Below, in pieces: positions 1 to 8,796 of a stretch of 64,000 bases of DNA (positions are counted from its first letter, which is position 1; each line of letters begins with the position of its first letter). The notes under the pieces are model-generated. The model was given only the letters and a program-made list of their open reading frames with translations. It was not told the DNA's origin and ran no database searches. The translations under genes were made by a program, and so were the position numbers. The DNA is from Pseudomonas farsensis (GTDB taxonomy: Bacteria > Pseudomonadota > Gammaproteobacteria > Pseudomonadales > Pseudomonadaceae): the NCBI RefSeq assembly GCF_014268805.2, contig NZ_JABWRF020000001.1, forward strand, positions 496,001-560,000, read 5' to 3'.

Positions 1-3
1 CCC

Positions 4-873
4 ATGAACGAAGAAACCAGCAGCCCAGCCGAGCAGGAGCCGCCACGGGCCAGCAGCCCGGCGTTGGCGCCACCGATCGTGGCTTCACCCGCCAAGCGCA
101 TCCAGGCCTTGACCGGCGACCCGGATTTCATGACCTCGCTGGCCCGTGGCCTGGCGGTCATCCAGGCCTTCCAGGAACGCAAGCGCCACCTGACCATCGC
201 CCAGGTCAGCCACCGCACCGAGATCCCTCGGGCAGCCGTGCGTCGTTGCCTGCATACGCTGATCAAGCTGGGCTACGCCACCACCGACGGGCGTACCTAT
301 TCGTTGCTGCCCAAGGTGCTGACCCTGGGCCACGCCTATCTGTCGTCAACCCCCTTGGCGGTATCGGCGCAGCCTTACCTGGACCGCATTAGCGACCAGT
401 TGCACGAGGCGGCGAACATGGCCACCCTCGAAGGCGACGACATTCTTTATATAGCGCGCTCGGCCACGGTGGAGCGGCTGATCTCGGTCGACCTCTCGGT
501 AGGTGGCCGCTTGCCGGCCTACTGCACCTCCATGGGCCGCATCCTGTTGGCGGCCCTGGACGACGCCAGCCTGCACGAGTACCTGGACCGCGCCGACCTC
601 AAGCCGCGTACCAGCCGCACCCTGCATGACCACGACTCGTTGTTTGCCTGCATTCAGCAGGTGCGCGAGCAAGGCTGGTGCGTGGTGGACCAGGAACTGG
701 AGCAAGGCCTGCGCTCGATTGCCGTGCCTATCTATGACGCCTCAGGCCAGGTGCTGGCGGCGCTGAACGTCAGCACCCATGTGGGCCGGGTCAGCCGCGG
801 CGAGCTTGAGCAGCGCTTTTTGCCCATTCTGCTGGCCTCGAGCCGAGACCTTTGCCACCAGTTGTTCGGCTGA
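4..873 (+). CDS. pcaR: IclR-family pca regulon activator PcaR
   Basis: Transcription factor that, with beta-ketoadipate as co-inducer, controls the pca genes of protocatechuate catabolism. The 289-residue product has a variable N-terminus, an IclR winged helix-turn-helix at about residues 40-105 (DFMTSLARGLAVIQAF, then RTEIPRAAVRRCLHTL) and an IclR effector domain at about 120-285 ending RDLCHQLFG. It reads as PcaR from end to end, including the shared stretch PPIVASPAKRIQA. The ATG lies 4 bases into the window, so its ribosome-binding site and promoter are not visible. It is followed, same strand, by pcaK, with a PcaR-like box in the gap. Identification is by recognition of family and neighbourhood. 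Confidence 0.95.
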   Translation: MNEETSSPAEQEPPRASSPALAPPIVASPAKRIQALTGDPDFMTSLARGLAVIQAFQERKRHLTIAQVSHRTEIPRAAVRRCLHTLIKLGYATTDGRTYSLLPKVLTLGHAYLSSTPLAVSAQPYLDRISDQLHEAANMATLEGDDILYIARSATVERLISVDLSVGGRLPAYCTSMGRILLAALDDASLHEYLDRADLKPRTSRTLHDHDSLFACIQQVREQGWCVVDQELEQGLRSIAVPIYDASGQVLAALNVSTHVGRVSRGELEQRFLPILLASSRDLCHQLFG

Positions 874-930
874 TCGGGTGCGGGCCGCCAGGCGGCCCGG
901 CACCCCACAAACGTTTAGCGACTGCTTTCT

Positions 931-945
931 GTTCGATAAACGCAC
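931..945 (+). promoter_or_regulatory. PcaR-like box upstream of pcaK
   Basis: GTTCGATAAACGCAC closely matches the 15-base PcaR target remembered from P. putida (GTTCGATAATCGCAC). It lies about 225 bases before the pcaK start, in the 295-base gap after pcaR. No second clear copy is visible next to it. The rest of the gap has no other signal that I recognise. Confidence 0.6.
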
Positions 946-1168
946 AGTGTCGTGCGCGGTGAATTGCGCCGCCAACGCCTGCTGATTAATGTCTGTCACA
1001 CAAGTCGGCTGCGCCGACCGGACAATAAAAACACAGGGCACTTCCCATGACATCGCCTTCCTTGTTGCACCTTCCCGGCTGACGCCAGCCGCACCTTCCG
1101 ATTTTTCCAGCTCCTGCACCTGAGCCGTACGCAGTAGCCTGTCTGCGCCTTGAATCCGGATAACAACA

Positions 1169-2515
1169 ATGAACAAACTACAATCCACTGTCGGCAACTG
1201 CCTTGACGTCCAGTCGTTCATCAATGACCAGCCCCTGTCGCGGTTCCAGTGGCGGGTGGTGATCCTGTGCTTTCTGATTGTCTTCCTTGATGGCCTGGAC
1301 ACCGCCGCCATGGGCTTCATCGCCCCGGCGCTCTCGCAGGAATGGGGCATCGACCGTGCAAGCCTTGGCCCGGTGATGAGTGCAGCGCTGATCGGCATGG
1401 TATTCGGTGCCCTCGGTTCCGGGCCGCTGGCTGATCGCTTCGGGCGCCGCGGCGTGTTGATCGGGGCGGTGCTGGTGTTTGGCGGCTTCAGCCTGGCCTC
1501 GGCTTACGCCACCAACGTCGACCAACTGCTGGTGCTGCGCTTTCTGACCGGCCTGGGCCTTGGCGCCGGCATGCCCAACGCCACCACGCTGCTGTCCGAG
1601 TACACCCCGGAGCGCCTCAAGTCGCTGCTGGTAACCAGCATGTTCTGCGGCTTCAACCTTGGCATGGCCGGGGGCGGCTTTATCTCTGCCAAGTTGATCC
1701 CGGCCTATGGCTGGCACAGCCTGCTGGTGATCGGTGGCGTGCTGCCGCTGCTGCTGGCACTGGTGCTGTGGGTATGGCTGCCGGAGTCGGCGCGTTTTCT
1801 GGTGGTGCGCAACCGCGGCACTGACAGGGTGCGTAAAACCCTGGCCCCGATTGCGCCGGACGTAGTGGCCCAGGCCGCCAGCTTCAGCGTACCGGAGCAA
1901 AAGGCCGTGGCCGCCCGCAACGTCTTCGCGGTGATTTTCTCGGGCACCTACGGCGTGGGCACCGTGTTGCTGTGGCTGACCTACTTCATGGGCCTGGTGA
2001 TCGTTTATCTGCTGACCAGCTGGCTGCCGACGCTGATGCGCGACAGTGGCGCGAGCATGGAGCAGGCCGCGTTCATCGGCGCGTTGTTCCAGTTTGGCGG
2101 CGTGCTCAGCGCGGTGTTCGTCGGCTGGGCGATGGACCGCTTCAACCCACACAAAGTGATCGGCACGTTCTACCTGCTGGCGGGTATTTTTGCCTACGCA
2201 GTGGGCCAGAGCCTGGGCAACATCACCCTTCTGGCCACCTTGGTACTGGTGGCGGGCATGTGCGTCAACGGCGCGCAATCGGCCATGCCGTCGCTTGCAG
2301 CGCGCTTCTACCCAACCCAAGGCCGCGCCACCGGTGTGTCGTGGATGCTCGGCATCGGCCGCTTCGGCGCGATTCTCGGCGCCTGGAGCGGGGCGACCCT
2401 GCTTGGCCTGGGCTGGAACTTCGAACAGGTACTGACGGCATTGCTGGTGCCCGCGGCGCTGGCGGCCGTTGCGGTGGTGATCAAAGGGCTGGTGAGCCAC
2501 GCTGACGCGACCTGA
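1169..2515 (+). CDS. pcaK: 4-hydroxybenzoate/protocatechuate permease PcaK (MFS, AAHS family)
   Basis: Proton-coupled inner-membrane importer of 4-hydroxybenzoate and protocatechuate. The 448-residue, 12-TM protein has the aromatic acid:H+ symporter signature DGLDTAAMGF with D41 and D44, the acidic pair known to be essential in PcaK, and the MFS loop motif GPLADRFGRRG at about residues 85-95. Length matches the family. The start is ATG at 1169 after a weak purine stretch (CCGGATAAC). The gene lies between pcaR and pcaF, with a PcaR-like box upstream, so co-regulation with the pathway is expected. Confidence 0.93.
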   Translation: MNKLQSTVGNCLDVQSFINDQPLSRFQWRVVILCFLIVFLDGLDTAAMGFIAPALSQEWGIDRASLGPVMSAALIGMVFGALGSGPLADRFGRRGVLIGAVLVFGGFSLASAYATNVDQLLVLRFLTGLGLGAGMPNATTLLSEYTPERLKSLLVTSMFCGFNLGMAGGGFISAKLIPAYGWHSLLVIGGVLPLLLALVLWVWLPESARFLVVRNRGTDRVRKTLAPIAPDVVAQAASFSVPEQKAVAARNVFAVIFSGTYGVGTVLLWLTYFMGLVIVYLLTSWLPTLMRDSGASMEQAAFIGALFQFGGVLSAVFVGWAMDRFNPHKVIGTFYLLAGIFAYAVGQSLGNITLLATLVLVAGMCVNGAQSAMPSLAARFYPTQGRATGVSWMLGIGRFGAILGAWSGATLLGLGWNFEQVLTALLVPAALAAVAVVIKGLVSHADAT

Positions 2516-2528
2516 GTTTGCCTGTTGC

Positions 2529-2633
2529 GGCCTCATCGCAGGCTGTCGCCAGCTCCCACAGAGTTCAAGTCAGACCTCTTATATCGCAGTACACATCGCC
2601 ACTGTGGGAGCTGGCGACAGCCTGCGATTGGCC
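2529..2633. repeat. Inverted pair of P. putida-type intergenic repeats
   Basis: The unit CTGTGGGAGCTGGCGACAGC followed by CTGCGAT occurs on the minus strand at 2529-2561 and on the plus strand at 2602-2633. The two can fold into a long hairpin downstream of pcaK. The same unit recurs at 8135, 20996, 21268, 62096 and 62278. Confidence 0.85.
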
Positions 2634-2664
2634 TTTTCAGGTGCAGAGGTTGGAGTAACAAGTT

Positions 2665-2698
2665 GTTCGGTAATCGAACGACAGTTCGATTATCGGAT
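2665..2698 (+). promoter_or_regulatory. Tandem PcaR-like boxes, pcaF promoter
   Basis: Two PcaR-like boxes are visible: GTTCGGTAATCGAAC at 2665-2679 and GTTCGATTATCGGAT at 2684-2698, 19 bases apart. PcaR of P. putida is known to bind sequences covering both the -35 and -10 regions of its targets, and the paired layout fits that. The boxes end about 77 bases before the pcaF ATG. Confidence 0.7.
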
Positions 2699-2775
2699 TG
2701 CCAGTGACCTGTAAGCCTACCTATTCTGGGCGTTGAAACCCGTACCGCCCACGGGCAAGTGGCAGGAGAAGCCTG

Positions 2776-3978
2776 ATGCGTGACGTATTTATCTGTGATG
2801 CCATCCGTACCCCCATCGGCCGTTTTGGCGGCGCATTGGCGAGTGTGCGTGCCGACGACCTGGCCGCAGTGCCGCTGAAGGCGCTGATCGAGCGCAACCC
2901 GGGCGTGCAGTGGCAGCACCTGGACGAAGTGTTCTTCGGCTGTGCCAACCAGGCCGGCGAAGACAACCGCAACGTGGCGCGCATGGCGCTGCTGCTGGCC
3001 AGGCTGCCTGAAAGCGTGCCGGGCGTTACCCTCAACCGCCTGTGCGCCTCGGGTATGGACGCCATCGGCACGGCCTTCCGCGCCATCGCCAGCGGTGAAA
3101 TGGAGCTGGCCATCGCCGGCGGTGTCGAATCGATGTCGCGCGCCCCGTTCGTGATGGGCAAGGCCGAGAGCGGCTATTCGCGCAACATGAAGCTTGAAGA
3201 CACCACCATCGGCTGGCGTTTCATCAACCCGCTGATGAAGGCGCAGTACGGCGTCGATTCAATGCCGGAAACCGCCGACAACGTCGCCGACGATTACCAG
3301 GTCTCGCGCGCCGACCAGGACGCCTTCGCCCTGCGCAGCCAGCAAAAAGCGGCTGCCGCGCAGGCGGCGGGCTTCTTCGCCGAAGAGATCGTGCCGGTGC
3401 GCATTGCTCACAAAAAGGGCGAAACCGTGGTCGAGCAGGACGAGCACCTGCGCCCGGACACAACCCTTGAGGCGCTAACCCGGCTCAAGGCCGTCAACGG
3501 CCCGGACAAAACCGTCACCGCAGGCAATGCCTCCGGGGTCAACGATGGCGCTGCGGCGCTGATCCTGGCATCGGCAGAGGCGGTTGAAAAGCACGGCCTG
3601 ACCCCACGCGCCCGAGTGCTTGGCATGGCCAGCGGCGGTGTTGCGCCACGGGTCATGGGCATCGGCCCGGTGCCTGCGGTACGCAAGCTGACCGAACGCC
3701 TGGGTGTGGCAGTAAGTGATTTCGATGTCATCGAGCTGAACGAAGCCTTTGCCAGCCAAGGCCTTGCGGTACTGCGCGAGCTGGGTGTGGCCGATGATGC
3801 GCCGCAGGTGAACCCCAACGGCGGGGCGATTGCGCTTGGCCACCCCCTGGGCATGAGCGGTGCGCGCTTGGTACTCACTGCGCTGCATCAGCTTGAGAAA
3901 AGCGGCGGGCGCAAAGGCCTGGCGACCATGTGTGTCGGTGTCGGCCAAGGGCTGGCGTTGGCGATCGAACGCGTCTGA
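2776..3978 (+). CDS. pcaF: Beta-ketoadipyl-CoA thiolase PcaF
   Basis: Last step of the beta-ketoadipate pathway: cleaves beta-ketoadipyl-CoA with CoA to succinyl-CoA and acetyl-CoA. The 400-residue thiolase has the acyl-accepting Cys90 in [11 protein letters not shown], His356 in [11 protein letters not shown] and Cys386 in CVGVGQG, the complete thiolase catalytic set. The ATG at 2776 follows GGCAGGAGAAGCC, a good ribosome-binding site. It has its own promoter with tandem PcaR-like boxes. No pcaIJ transferase genes are in the window, so the CoA-activation step must be encoded elsewhere. Confidence 0.95.
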   Translation: MRDVFICDAIRTPIGRFGGALASVRADDLAAVPLKALIERNPGVQWQHLDEVFFGCANQAGEDNRNVARMALLLARLPESVPGVTLNRLCASGMDAIGTAFRAIASGEMELAIAGGVESMSRAPFVMGKAESGYSRNMKLEDTTIGWRFINPLMKAQYGVDSMPETADNVADDYQVSRADQDAFALRSQQKAAAAQAAGFFAEEIVPVRIAHKKGETVVEQDEHLRPDTTLEALTRLKAVNGPDKTVTAGNASGVNDGAAALILASAEAVEKHGLTPRARVLGMASGGVAPRVMGIGPVPAVRKLTERLGVAVSDFDVIELNEAFASQGLAVLRELGVADDAPQVNPNGGAIALGHPLGMSGARLVLTALHQLEKSGGRKGLATMCVGVGQGLALAIERV

Positions 3979-3987
3979 GCAACACGG

Positions 3988-4017
3988 GCCCGCCCACGCC
4001 AGGTTGTGTGGGCGGGC
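3988..4017 (+). terminator. Hairpin after pcaF
   Basis: GCCCGCCCAC at 3988-3997 pairs with GTGGGCGGGC at 4008-4017, a perfect 10-bp GC-rich stem with a 10-base loop just after the pcaF stop. No T-run follows, so it may only partly terminate transcription or protect the mRNA end before pcaT. Confidence 0.5.
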
Positions 4018-4035
4018 TTGCAGTGGAACGAGTGT

Positions 4036-4066
4036 GTTACGGGGTATGTCTAGAATTACCTGTAAC
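4036..4066. promoter_or_regulatory. Imperfect palindrome upstream of pcaT
   Basis: GTTACGGGGTA and TACCTGTAAC face each other around TGTCTAGAAT, about 20 bases before the pcaT start. It may be an operator or promoter-proximal element. It does not look like a PcaR box. The regulator is unknown. Confidence 0.3.
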
Positions 4067-4087
4067 CCCTCCAGGAGCACACCCACC

Positions 4088-5377
4088 ATGACCTCCAGCT
4101 ACTACACCGGTGAAGAGCGCAGCAAGCGCATCTTCGCCATCGTCGGCGCCTCGTCGGGCAACTTGGTGGAATGGTTCGACTTCTACGTCTATGCCTTCTG
4201 CGCCATCTATTTTGCCCCGGCGTTCTTTCCCTCCGATGACCCCACGGTGCAGTTGCTCAACACCGCTGGCGTATTCGCCGCAGGCTTTCTGATGCGCCCC
4301 ATCGGTGGCTGGATCTTCGGCCGCCTGGCGGATCGCCGCGGGCGCAAGAATTCGCTGATGATCTCGGTGCTGATGATGTGCGCAGGCTCGTTGATGATCG
4401 CCTGCCTGCCCACCTACGCCAGCATTGGCACCTGGGCGCCGGCGCTGCTGTTGCTGGCGCGGTTGATCCAGGGCCTGTCGGTGGGCGGTGAGTACGGCAC
4501 CACGGCCACGTATATGAGTGAAGTGGCCTTGCGCGGCCAGCGCGGTTTCTATGCCTCGTTCCAGTACGTCACGCTGATTGGCGGCCAGTTGCTGGCGGTG
4601 TTGGTGGTGGTGATCCTGCAGCAGTTGCTCAGCGAAGAGGAACTGCGTGCCTGGGGCTGGCGCATCCCGTTCGTGGTCGGCGCCATCGCGGCGTTGATCT
4701 CGCTGATGCTGCGCCGCTCGCTGCACGAAACCAGCAGCGCCGAAACCCGCCAGGACAAAGACGCCGGTAGCGTCAAAGGGTTGTTCCGCAACCATGCGGC
4801 GGCATTCATCACCGTGCTCGGCTACACCGCCGGTGGCTCGCTGATCTTCTATACCTTCACCACCTACATGCAGAAATACCTGGTGAACACCGCTGGCATG
4901 CACGCCAAGAGCGCCAGTTTCGTGATGACGGGTGCGCTGTTCCTGTTCATGATCCTGCAGCCGGTGTTCGGCATGCTGTCCGACCGTATTGGCCGGCGCA
5001 ACTCGATGCTGCTGTTCGGTGGCCTGGGTACGCTGTTTACCGTACCGCTGCTGATGGCGCTGAAAACCGTCACCAGCCCGTTCCTGGCCTTCGTGCTGGT
5101 GACCCTGGCGCTGTGCATCGTCAGTTTCTACACCTCCATCAGTGGCCTGGTGAAGGCCGAGATGTTCCCGCCGCAGGTGCGCGCGTTGGGGGTAGGGCTG
5201 GCCTATGCGGTGGCCAACGCGCTGTTTGGCGGTTCGGCCGAGTATGTCGCCCTGGGCTTGAAGAGCCTGGGCATGGAAAACACGTTCTACTGGTATGTGA
5301 CCGCCATGATGGCGATCGCTTTCCTGTTCAGCCTGCGCCTGCCCAAGCAAGCGAAGTATCTGCACGATGATCACTAA
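4088..5377 (+). CDS. pcaT: Dicarboxylate permease PcaT (MFS, metabolite:H+ symporter family)
   Basis: Inner-membrane importer of beta-ketoadipate and related dicarboxylates such as alpha-ketoglutarate. The 429-residue protein has 12 predicted TM segments and KgtP/ProP-type motifs: [14 protein letters not shown] near the N-terminus, [20 protein letters not shown] in the first loop and [11 protein letters not shown] in TM4. I chose the ATG at 4088, after TCCAGGAGCACACCACC, because an upstream in-frame start would run into the intergenic hairpin. Only 9 bases separate it from pcaB, so pcaTBDC are likely co-transcribed. A close paralogue lies at 30987-32306. Confidence 0.92.
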   Translation: MTSSYYTGEERSKRIFAIVGASSGNLVEWFDFYVYAFCAIYFAPAFFPSDDPTVQLLNTAGVFAAGFLMRPIGGWIFGRLADRRGRKNSLMISVLMMCAGSLMIACLPTYASIGTWAPALLLLARLIQGLSVGGEYGTTATYMSEVALRGQRGFYASFQYVTLIGGQLLAVLVVVILQQLLSEEELRAWGWRIPFVVGAIAALISLMLRRSLHETSSAETRQDKDAGSVKGLFRNHAAAFITVLGYTAGGSLIFYTFTTYMQKYLVNTAGMHAKSASFVMTGALFLFMILQPVFGMLSDRIGRRNSMLLFGGLGTLFTVPLLMALKTVTSPFLAFVLVTLALCIVSFYTSISGLVKAEMFPPQVRALGVGLAYAVANALFGGSAEYVALGLKSLGMENTFYWYVTAMMAIAFLFSLRLPKQAKYLHDDH

Positions 5378-5386
5378 GGACGTTGC

Positions 5387-6739
5387 ATGAGCAATCAACT
5401 GTTCGACGCCTACTTCACCGCGCCTGCCATGCGCGAGGTGTTCTGCGACCGTGGCCGGCTGCAGGGCATGCTCGACTTCGAGGCCGCCTTGGCCCGTGCC
5501 GAAGCGGCTGCGGGCCTTGTGCCGCACGCGGCAGTGGTGGCTATCGAGGCGGCCTGCAAGGCCGAGCGCTACGATGTGCGGGCCTTGGCCGAGGCCATCG
5601 CCACGGCTGGCAACTCGGCCATTCCGCTGGTCAAGGCGTTGGGCAAGGTGATTGCCAGCGGCGTGCCCGAAGCCGAACGCTACGTGCACCTTGGCGCCAC
5701 CAGCCAGGATGCGATGGACACCGGGCTGGTGCTGCAACTGCGTGACGCCCTCGGGCTGATCGACGCGGCGCTGGCCAAGCTGGCCGACACCCTGGCCCGC
5801 CAGGCGCTGCAACACGCCGACACGCCACTAGTCGGGCGCACCTGGCTGCAGCACGCCACCCCCGTGACCCTGGGCATGAAGCTGGCTGGGGTACTGGGGG
5901 CGCTGACGCGTCACCGCGAACGCCTCAAGGCCTTGCGCCCGCGCCTGCTGGTGCTGCAGTTCGGCGGCGCATCCGGCAGCCTTGCGGCGCTGGGCAGCAA
6001 GGCGCTGCCGGTGGCCGAGGCGCTTGCCGGGCAACTGCAACTGAACCTGCCAGAGCAGCCGTGGCATACCCAGCGCGACCGGCTGGTGGAGTTTGCCTCG
6101 GTGCTGGGCATGATCGCCGGCAGCCTGGGCAAGTTCGGTCGTGATATCAGCCTGCTGATGCAGACTGAGGCCGCCGAGCTGTTCGAGCCTTCGGCGCCGG
6201 GCAAGGGCGGTTCGTCGACCATGCCGCACAAGCGCAACCCGGTCGGCGCTGCGGTGCTGATCGGCGCTGCGACCCGCGTGCCGGGGCTGGTGGCGACGCT
6301 GTTCGCCGCCATGCCCCAGGAGCACGAGCGCAGCCTGGGCCTGTGGCACGCCGAGTGGGAAACCCTGCCAGACATCTGCTGCCTGGTGTCCGGCGCCTTG
6401 CACCACGCGCAGCAGATTGCCGAGGGCATGGAAGTGGACGCCGCACGCATGCGCCGTAACCTCGACCTGACCCAGGGCCTGGTGCTGGCTGAGGCAGTCA
6501 GCATCGTGCTGGCCCAGCGCCTTGGCCGCGACCGTGCCCACCATCTGCTCGAACTGTGCTGCCAACGCGCCGTCGCCGAGGGGCGCCACCTGCGTGCCGT
6601 GCTTGGCGACGAGCCGCAAGTCAGTGCCGAACTTGGCGACGAAGAACTCGACCGCCTGCTCGACCCTGCTCATTACCTCGGCCAGGCCCGCGTGTGGGTG
6701 GCGCGGGCGGTGGCCGAACATCAACGTTTCATTCCCTGA
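5387..6739 (+). CDS. pcaB: 3-carboxy-cis,cis-muconate cycloisomerase PcaB
   Basis: Converts 3-carboxy-cis,cis-muconate to 4-carboxymuconolactone, the second ring-fission step of protocatechuate degradation. It belongs to the fumarase/aspartase superfamily: 450 residues with the signature GKGGSSTMPHKRNPVG at about residues 273-288 and HLGATSQDAMDTG at about 103-115. Length is normal for the bacterial enzyme. The ATG at 5387 follows AAGGACG. It is followed by pcaD after 12 bases. The ring-cleavage genes pcaGH are not in the window. Confidence 0.95.
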   Translation: MSNQLFDAYFTAPAMREVFCDRGRLQGMLDFEAALARAEAAAGLVPHAAVVAIEAACKAERYDVRALAEAIATAGNSAIPLVKALGKVIASGVPEAERYVHLGATSQDAMDTGLVLQLRDALGLIDAALAKLADTLARQALQHADTPLVGRTWLQHATPVTLGMKLAGVLGALTRHRERLKALRPRLLVLQFGGASGSLAALGSKALPVAEALAGQLQLNLPEQPWHTQRDRLVEFASVLGMIAGSLGKFGRDISLLMQTEAAELFEPSAPGKGGSSTMPHKRNPVGAAVLIGAATRVPGLVATLFAAMPQEHERSLGLWHAEWETLPDICCLVSGALHHAQQIAEGMEVDAARMRRNLDLTQGLVLAEAVSIVLAQRLGRDRAHHLLELCCQRAVAEGRHLRAVLGDEPQVSAELGDEELDRLLDPAHYLGQARVWVARAVAEHQRFIP

Positions 6740-6751
6740 AAGGAGACCGCT

Positions 6752-7543
6752 GTGGCGCATGTGCAACTGGCCGATGGCGTACTGAATTACCAACTCGATG
6801 GCCCGGCCGATGCTCCGGTGCTGGTGTTGTCCAACTCATTGGGCACCGACCTTGCCATGTGGGACGCGCAGATCCCGGCGTGGAGCGAGCACTTTCGTGT
6901 GCTGCGTTACGACACCCGTGGCCACGGCGGCTCGCAGGTCACGCAAGGACCGTACACCATCGAGCAACTGGGCCGTGATGTGCTGGCGCTGCTGGATGCG
7001 TTGGGCATCCAGCACGTGCATTTTGTCGGGTTGTCGATGGGCGGGCTGATTGGCCAGTGGTTGGGCATCAATGCCGGCCAGCGCCTGCACAGCCTGACGC
7101 TGTGCAACACGGCGGCGAAGATTGGCAGCGACGAGGTGTGGAACCCGCGCATCGAAACGGTGCTCAGCGGCGGCCAGCAGGCCATGCAAGGCCTGCGCGA
7201 CGGCGCCATTGCCCGTTGGTTCACCCCGGCCTTCGTCGACCAGCAGCCGGCCGAAACCCAGCGCATTTGCCAGATGCTGGCGCAGACCAGCCCCGAGGGC
7301 TATGCCGCCAATTGCGCGGCGGTGCGTGATGCCGATTTCCGTGAGCAACTGGGGCGTATCCAGGTGCCGACGTTGATCGTTGCCGGTAGCGCAGACCTGG
7401 TGACCACCCCGGAACATGGCCGTTTCATGCAGGCGGGCATCGTCGGTGCCACCTATGCCGAGTTCCCGGCGGCGCATCTTTCCAATGTCGAGATGGGCAA
7501 CGCCTTCACCGCGCGTGTTCTCGATTTTCTGCTGGCCCGCTAA
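6752..7543 (+). CDS. pcaD: 3-oxoadipate enol-lactonase PcaD
   Basis: Hydrolyses beta-ketoadipate enol-lactone to beta-ketoadipate. The 263-residue alpha/beta hydrolase has nucleophile Ser95 in GLSMGG, the oxyanion-region segment SNSLGTDLAMW at about 28-38, an acid in AGSADLVTTP and a C-terminal AAHLSNVE histidine. Translation starts at GTG (6752), placed by the strong AAAGGAG 8 bases upstream. Spacing is 12 bases after pcaB and 10 before pcaC, a tight operon. No sign of fusion to pcaC, unlike the PcaL arrangement of some actinobacteria. Confidence 0.95.
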   Translation: MAHVQLADGVLNYQLDGPADAPVLVLSNSLGTDLAMWDAQIPAWSEHFRVLRYDTRGHGGSQVTQGPYTIEQLGRDVLALLDALGIQHVHFVGLSMGGLIGQWLGINAGQRLHSLTLCNTAAKIGSDEVWNPRIETVLSGGQQAMQGLRDGAIARWFTPAFVDQQPAETQRICQMLAQTSPEGYAANCAAVRDADFREQLGRIQVPTLIVAGSADLVTTPEHGRFMQAGIVGATYAEFPAAHLSNVEMGNAFTARVLDFLLAR

Positions 7544-7553
7544 GGAGTTCGCC

Positions 7554-7946
7554 ATGGATGAGAAACAACGTTACGACGCCGGCATGCAGGTACGCCGCGC
7601 GGTGCTGGGCGACGCCCACGTAGACCGCAGCCTGGAGAAGCTCAACGACTTCAATGGCGAGTTCCAGGAGATGATCACCCGCCACGCCTGGGGTGATATC
7701 TGGACGCGCCCGGGGTTGCCCCGGCATACCCGCAGCCTGATCACCATCGCCATGTTGATCGGCATGAACCGCACTGATGAGCTCAGGCTGCACCTGCGCG
7801 CGGCGGCCAGCAATGGCGTGACCCGTGAGGAGATCAAGGAAGTGCTGATGCAGAGCGCGATCTATTGCGGCATTCCGGCGGCCAATGCCACGTTCCACCT
7901 GGCGGAGTCGGTGTGGGATGAGCTTGGGGTTGAGTCGCGTCAGTAA
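7554..7946 (+). CDS. pcaC: 4-carboxymuconolactone decarboxylase PcaC
   Basis: Decarboxylates 4-carboxymuconolactone to beta-ketoadipate enol-lactone, feeding PcaD. The 130-residue protein is the standard length for the CMD/AhpD-like family and contains TRPGLPRHTRSLITIAML and the histidine-containing ELRLHLRAAASNGVTREEI. The ATG at 7554 follows TAAGGAGTTCGCC, whose TAA is the pcaD stop, so translation is probably coupled. It is the last gene of the pcaTBDC unit; a repeat hairpin starts 16 bases after its stop. Confidence 0.95.
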   Translation: MDEKQRYDAGMQVRRAVLGDAHVDRSLEKLNDFNGEFQEMITRHAWGDIWTRPGLPRHTRSLITIAMLIGMNRTDELRLHLRAAASNGVTREEIKEVLMQSAIYCGIPAANATFHLAESVWDELGVESRQ

Positions 7947-7961
7947 GTGTGGCGAGTTTCC

Positions 7962-8072
7962 TTGTGGCGAGCGGGCTTGCCCCGCGTTGGGCTGCGCAGC
8001 AGCCCTGAGGATTACCCTTGGGTTTTCGGGGCTGCTGCGCAGCCCAACGCGGGGCAAGCCCGCTCGCCACAA
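7962..8072. repeat. Inverted repeat pair after pcaC
   Basis: TTGTGGCGAGCGGGCTTGCC and its continuation through GGGCTGCGCAGCAGCCC (7962-8004) is repeated in perfect inverse at 8030-8072. It could form a stem of more than 40 bp with a 25-base loop. It sits where a terminator of the pca operon would be expected. The core unit GCGGGCTTGCCCCGCG recurs at many intergenic sites in the window. Confidence 0.85.
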
Positions 8073-8134
8073 CTGTCAATCATTTCCCACAGGTTTGGGG
8101 CCGACCAGCAATGTTGTGGTTGGGCAGGACCTGC

Positions 8135-8165
8135 GTGGGAGCTGGCGACAGCCTGCGATGGGGCC
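8135..8165 (+). repeat. Single GTGGGAGCTGGCGACAGCC repeat
   Basis: One copy of the unit seen at 2529-2633, between the pcaC hairpin and the convergent DUF962 gene. Confidence 0.8.
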
Positions 8166-8181
8166 AGAACAGGCCCGCCCA

Positions 8182-8703
8182 TCACACCACTGCTTTGTGC
8201 CGCAGCGCCACAGGCCCCGCTTTGGCCTCCACGGCCCGCTTCAATTCGCCACATAGCCCGGCCATGAAGGCCAGCTCTGCTACCACGAACAGTGGCCCGA
8301 TGATCAGCCCGCTGACATCGTCGACGAATGCCGGCTTGCGCCCTTCATACCAGTGCCCCACGAACTGGATGATCCAGCCCACCACGAACGCCCCCAGCCC
8401 GGCGCTCAACCACAGGCCGGTGGCCTGCACCGCCAGCGCTTGCCCGGCCCACAGGCACAGCCCCAGCAGCAACGCCATCAGCAGCCCGAAGCGCAGGTCC
8501 AGGCGCAGGTAGAACCACACCGAAGCGCCGGCCAGTAGCAGCGCCGGTGACAGCCAGACACCCGCCACCTCCCACCCCGGCCGTGACAGCAGGATGGCCA
8601 CCGCCAGCACGATCAGCGGAATCCCGACAAAATGCGTGGCGATGTTGCGCGGGTCGCGGTGATAACCCGCGTACTGGCTCAGGTGTTCGACGAGGGTTTT
8701 CAT
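8182..8703 (-). CDS. Mpo1-like (DUF962) membrane protein
   Basis: The 173-residue protein starts MKTLVEHLSQYAGYHRDPRN and has about four hydrophobic segments. The spacing of YHRDPRNIATHFVGIP and the later HWYEGRKPAF matches the Mpo1/YGL010w (DUF962) family, whose yeast member is an iron-dependent dioxygenase in alpha-oxidation of 2-hydroxy fatty acids. The substrate of bacterial members is mostly unknown. I chose the ATG at 8703, 14 codons inside the longest frame, because the sequence upstream (GGGAGGAACAACA) is a good ribosome-binding site. It is convergent with the pca operon and not functionally linked to it. Confidence 0.8.
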   Translation of the reverse strand: MKTLVEHLSQYAGYHRDPRNIATHFVGIPLIVLAVAILLSRPGWEVAGVWLSPALLLAGASVWFYLRLDLRFGLLMALLLGLCLWAGQALAVQATGLWLSAGLGAFVVGWIIQFVGHWYEGRKPAFVDDVSGLIIGPLFVVAELAFMAGLCGELKRAVEAKAGPVALRHKAVV

Positions 8704-8796
8704 TGTTGTTCCTCCCTGCTGGCGTTGTGTGGCCTGCACCGCCACCCCATCACTCGATATAGCTGAGCATAGCCCGCCATCACCACCATCATCAGT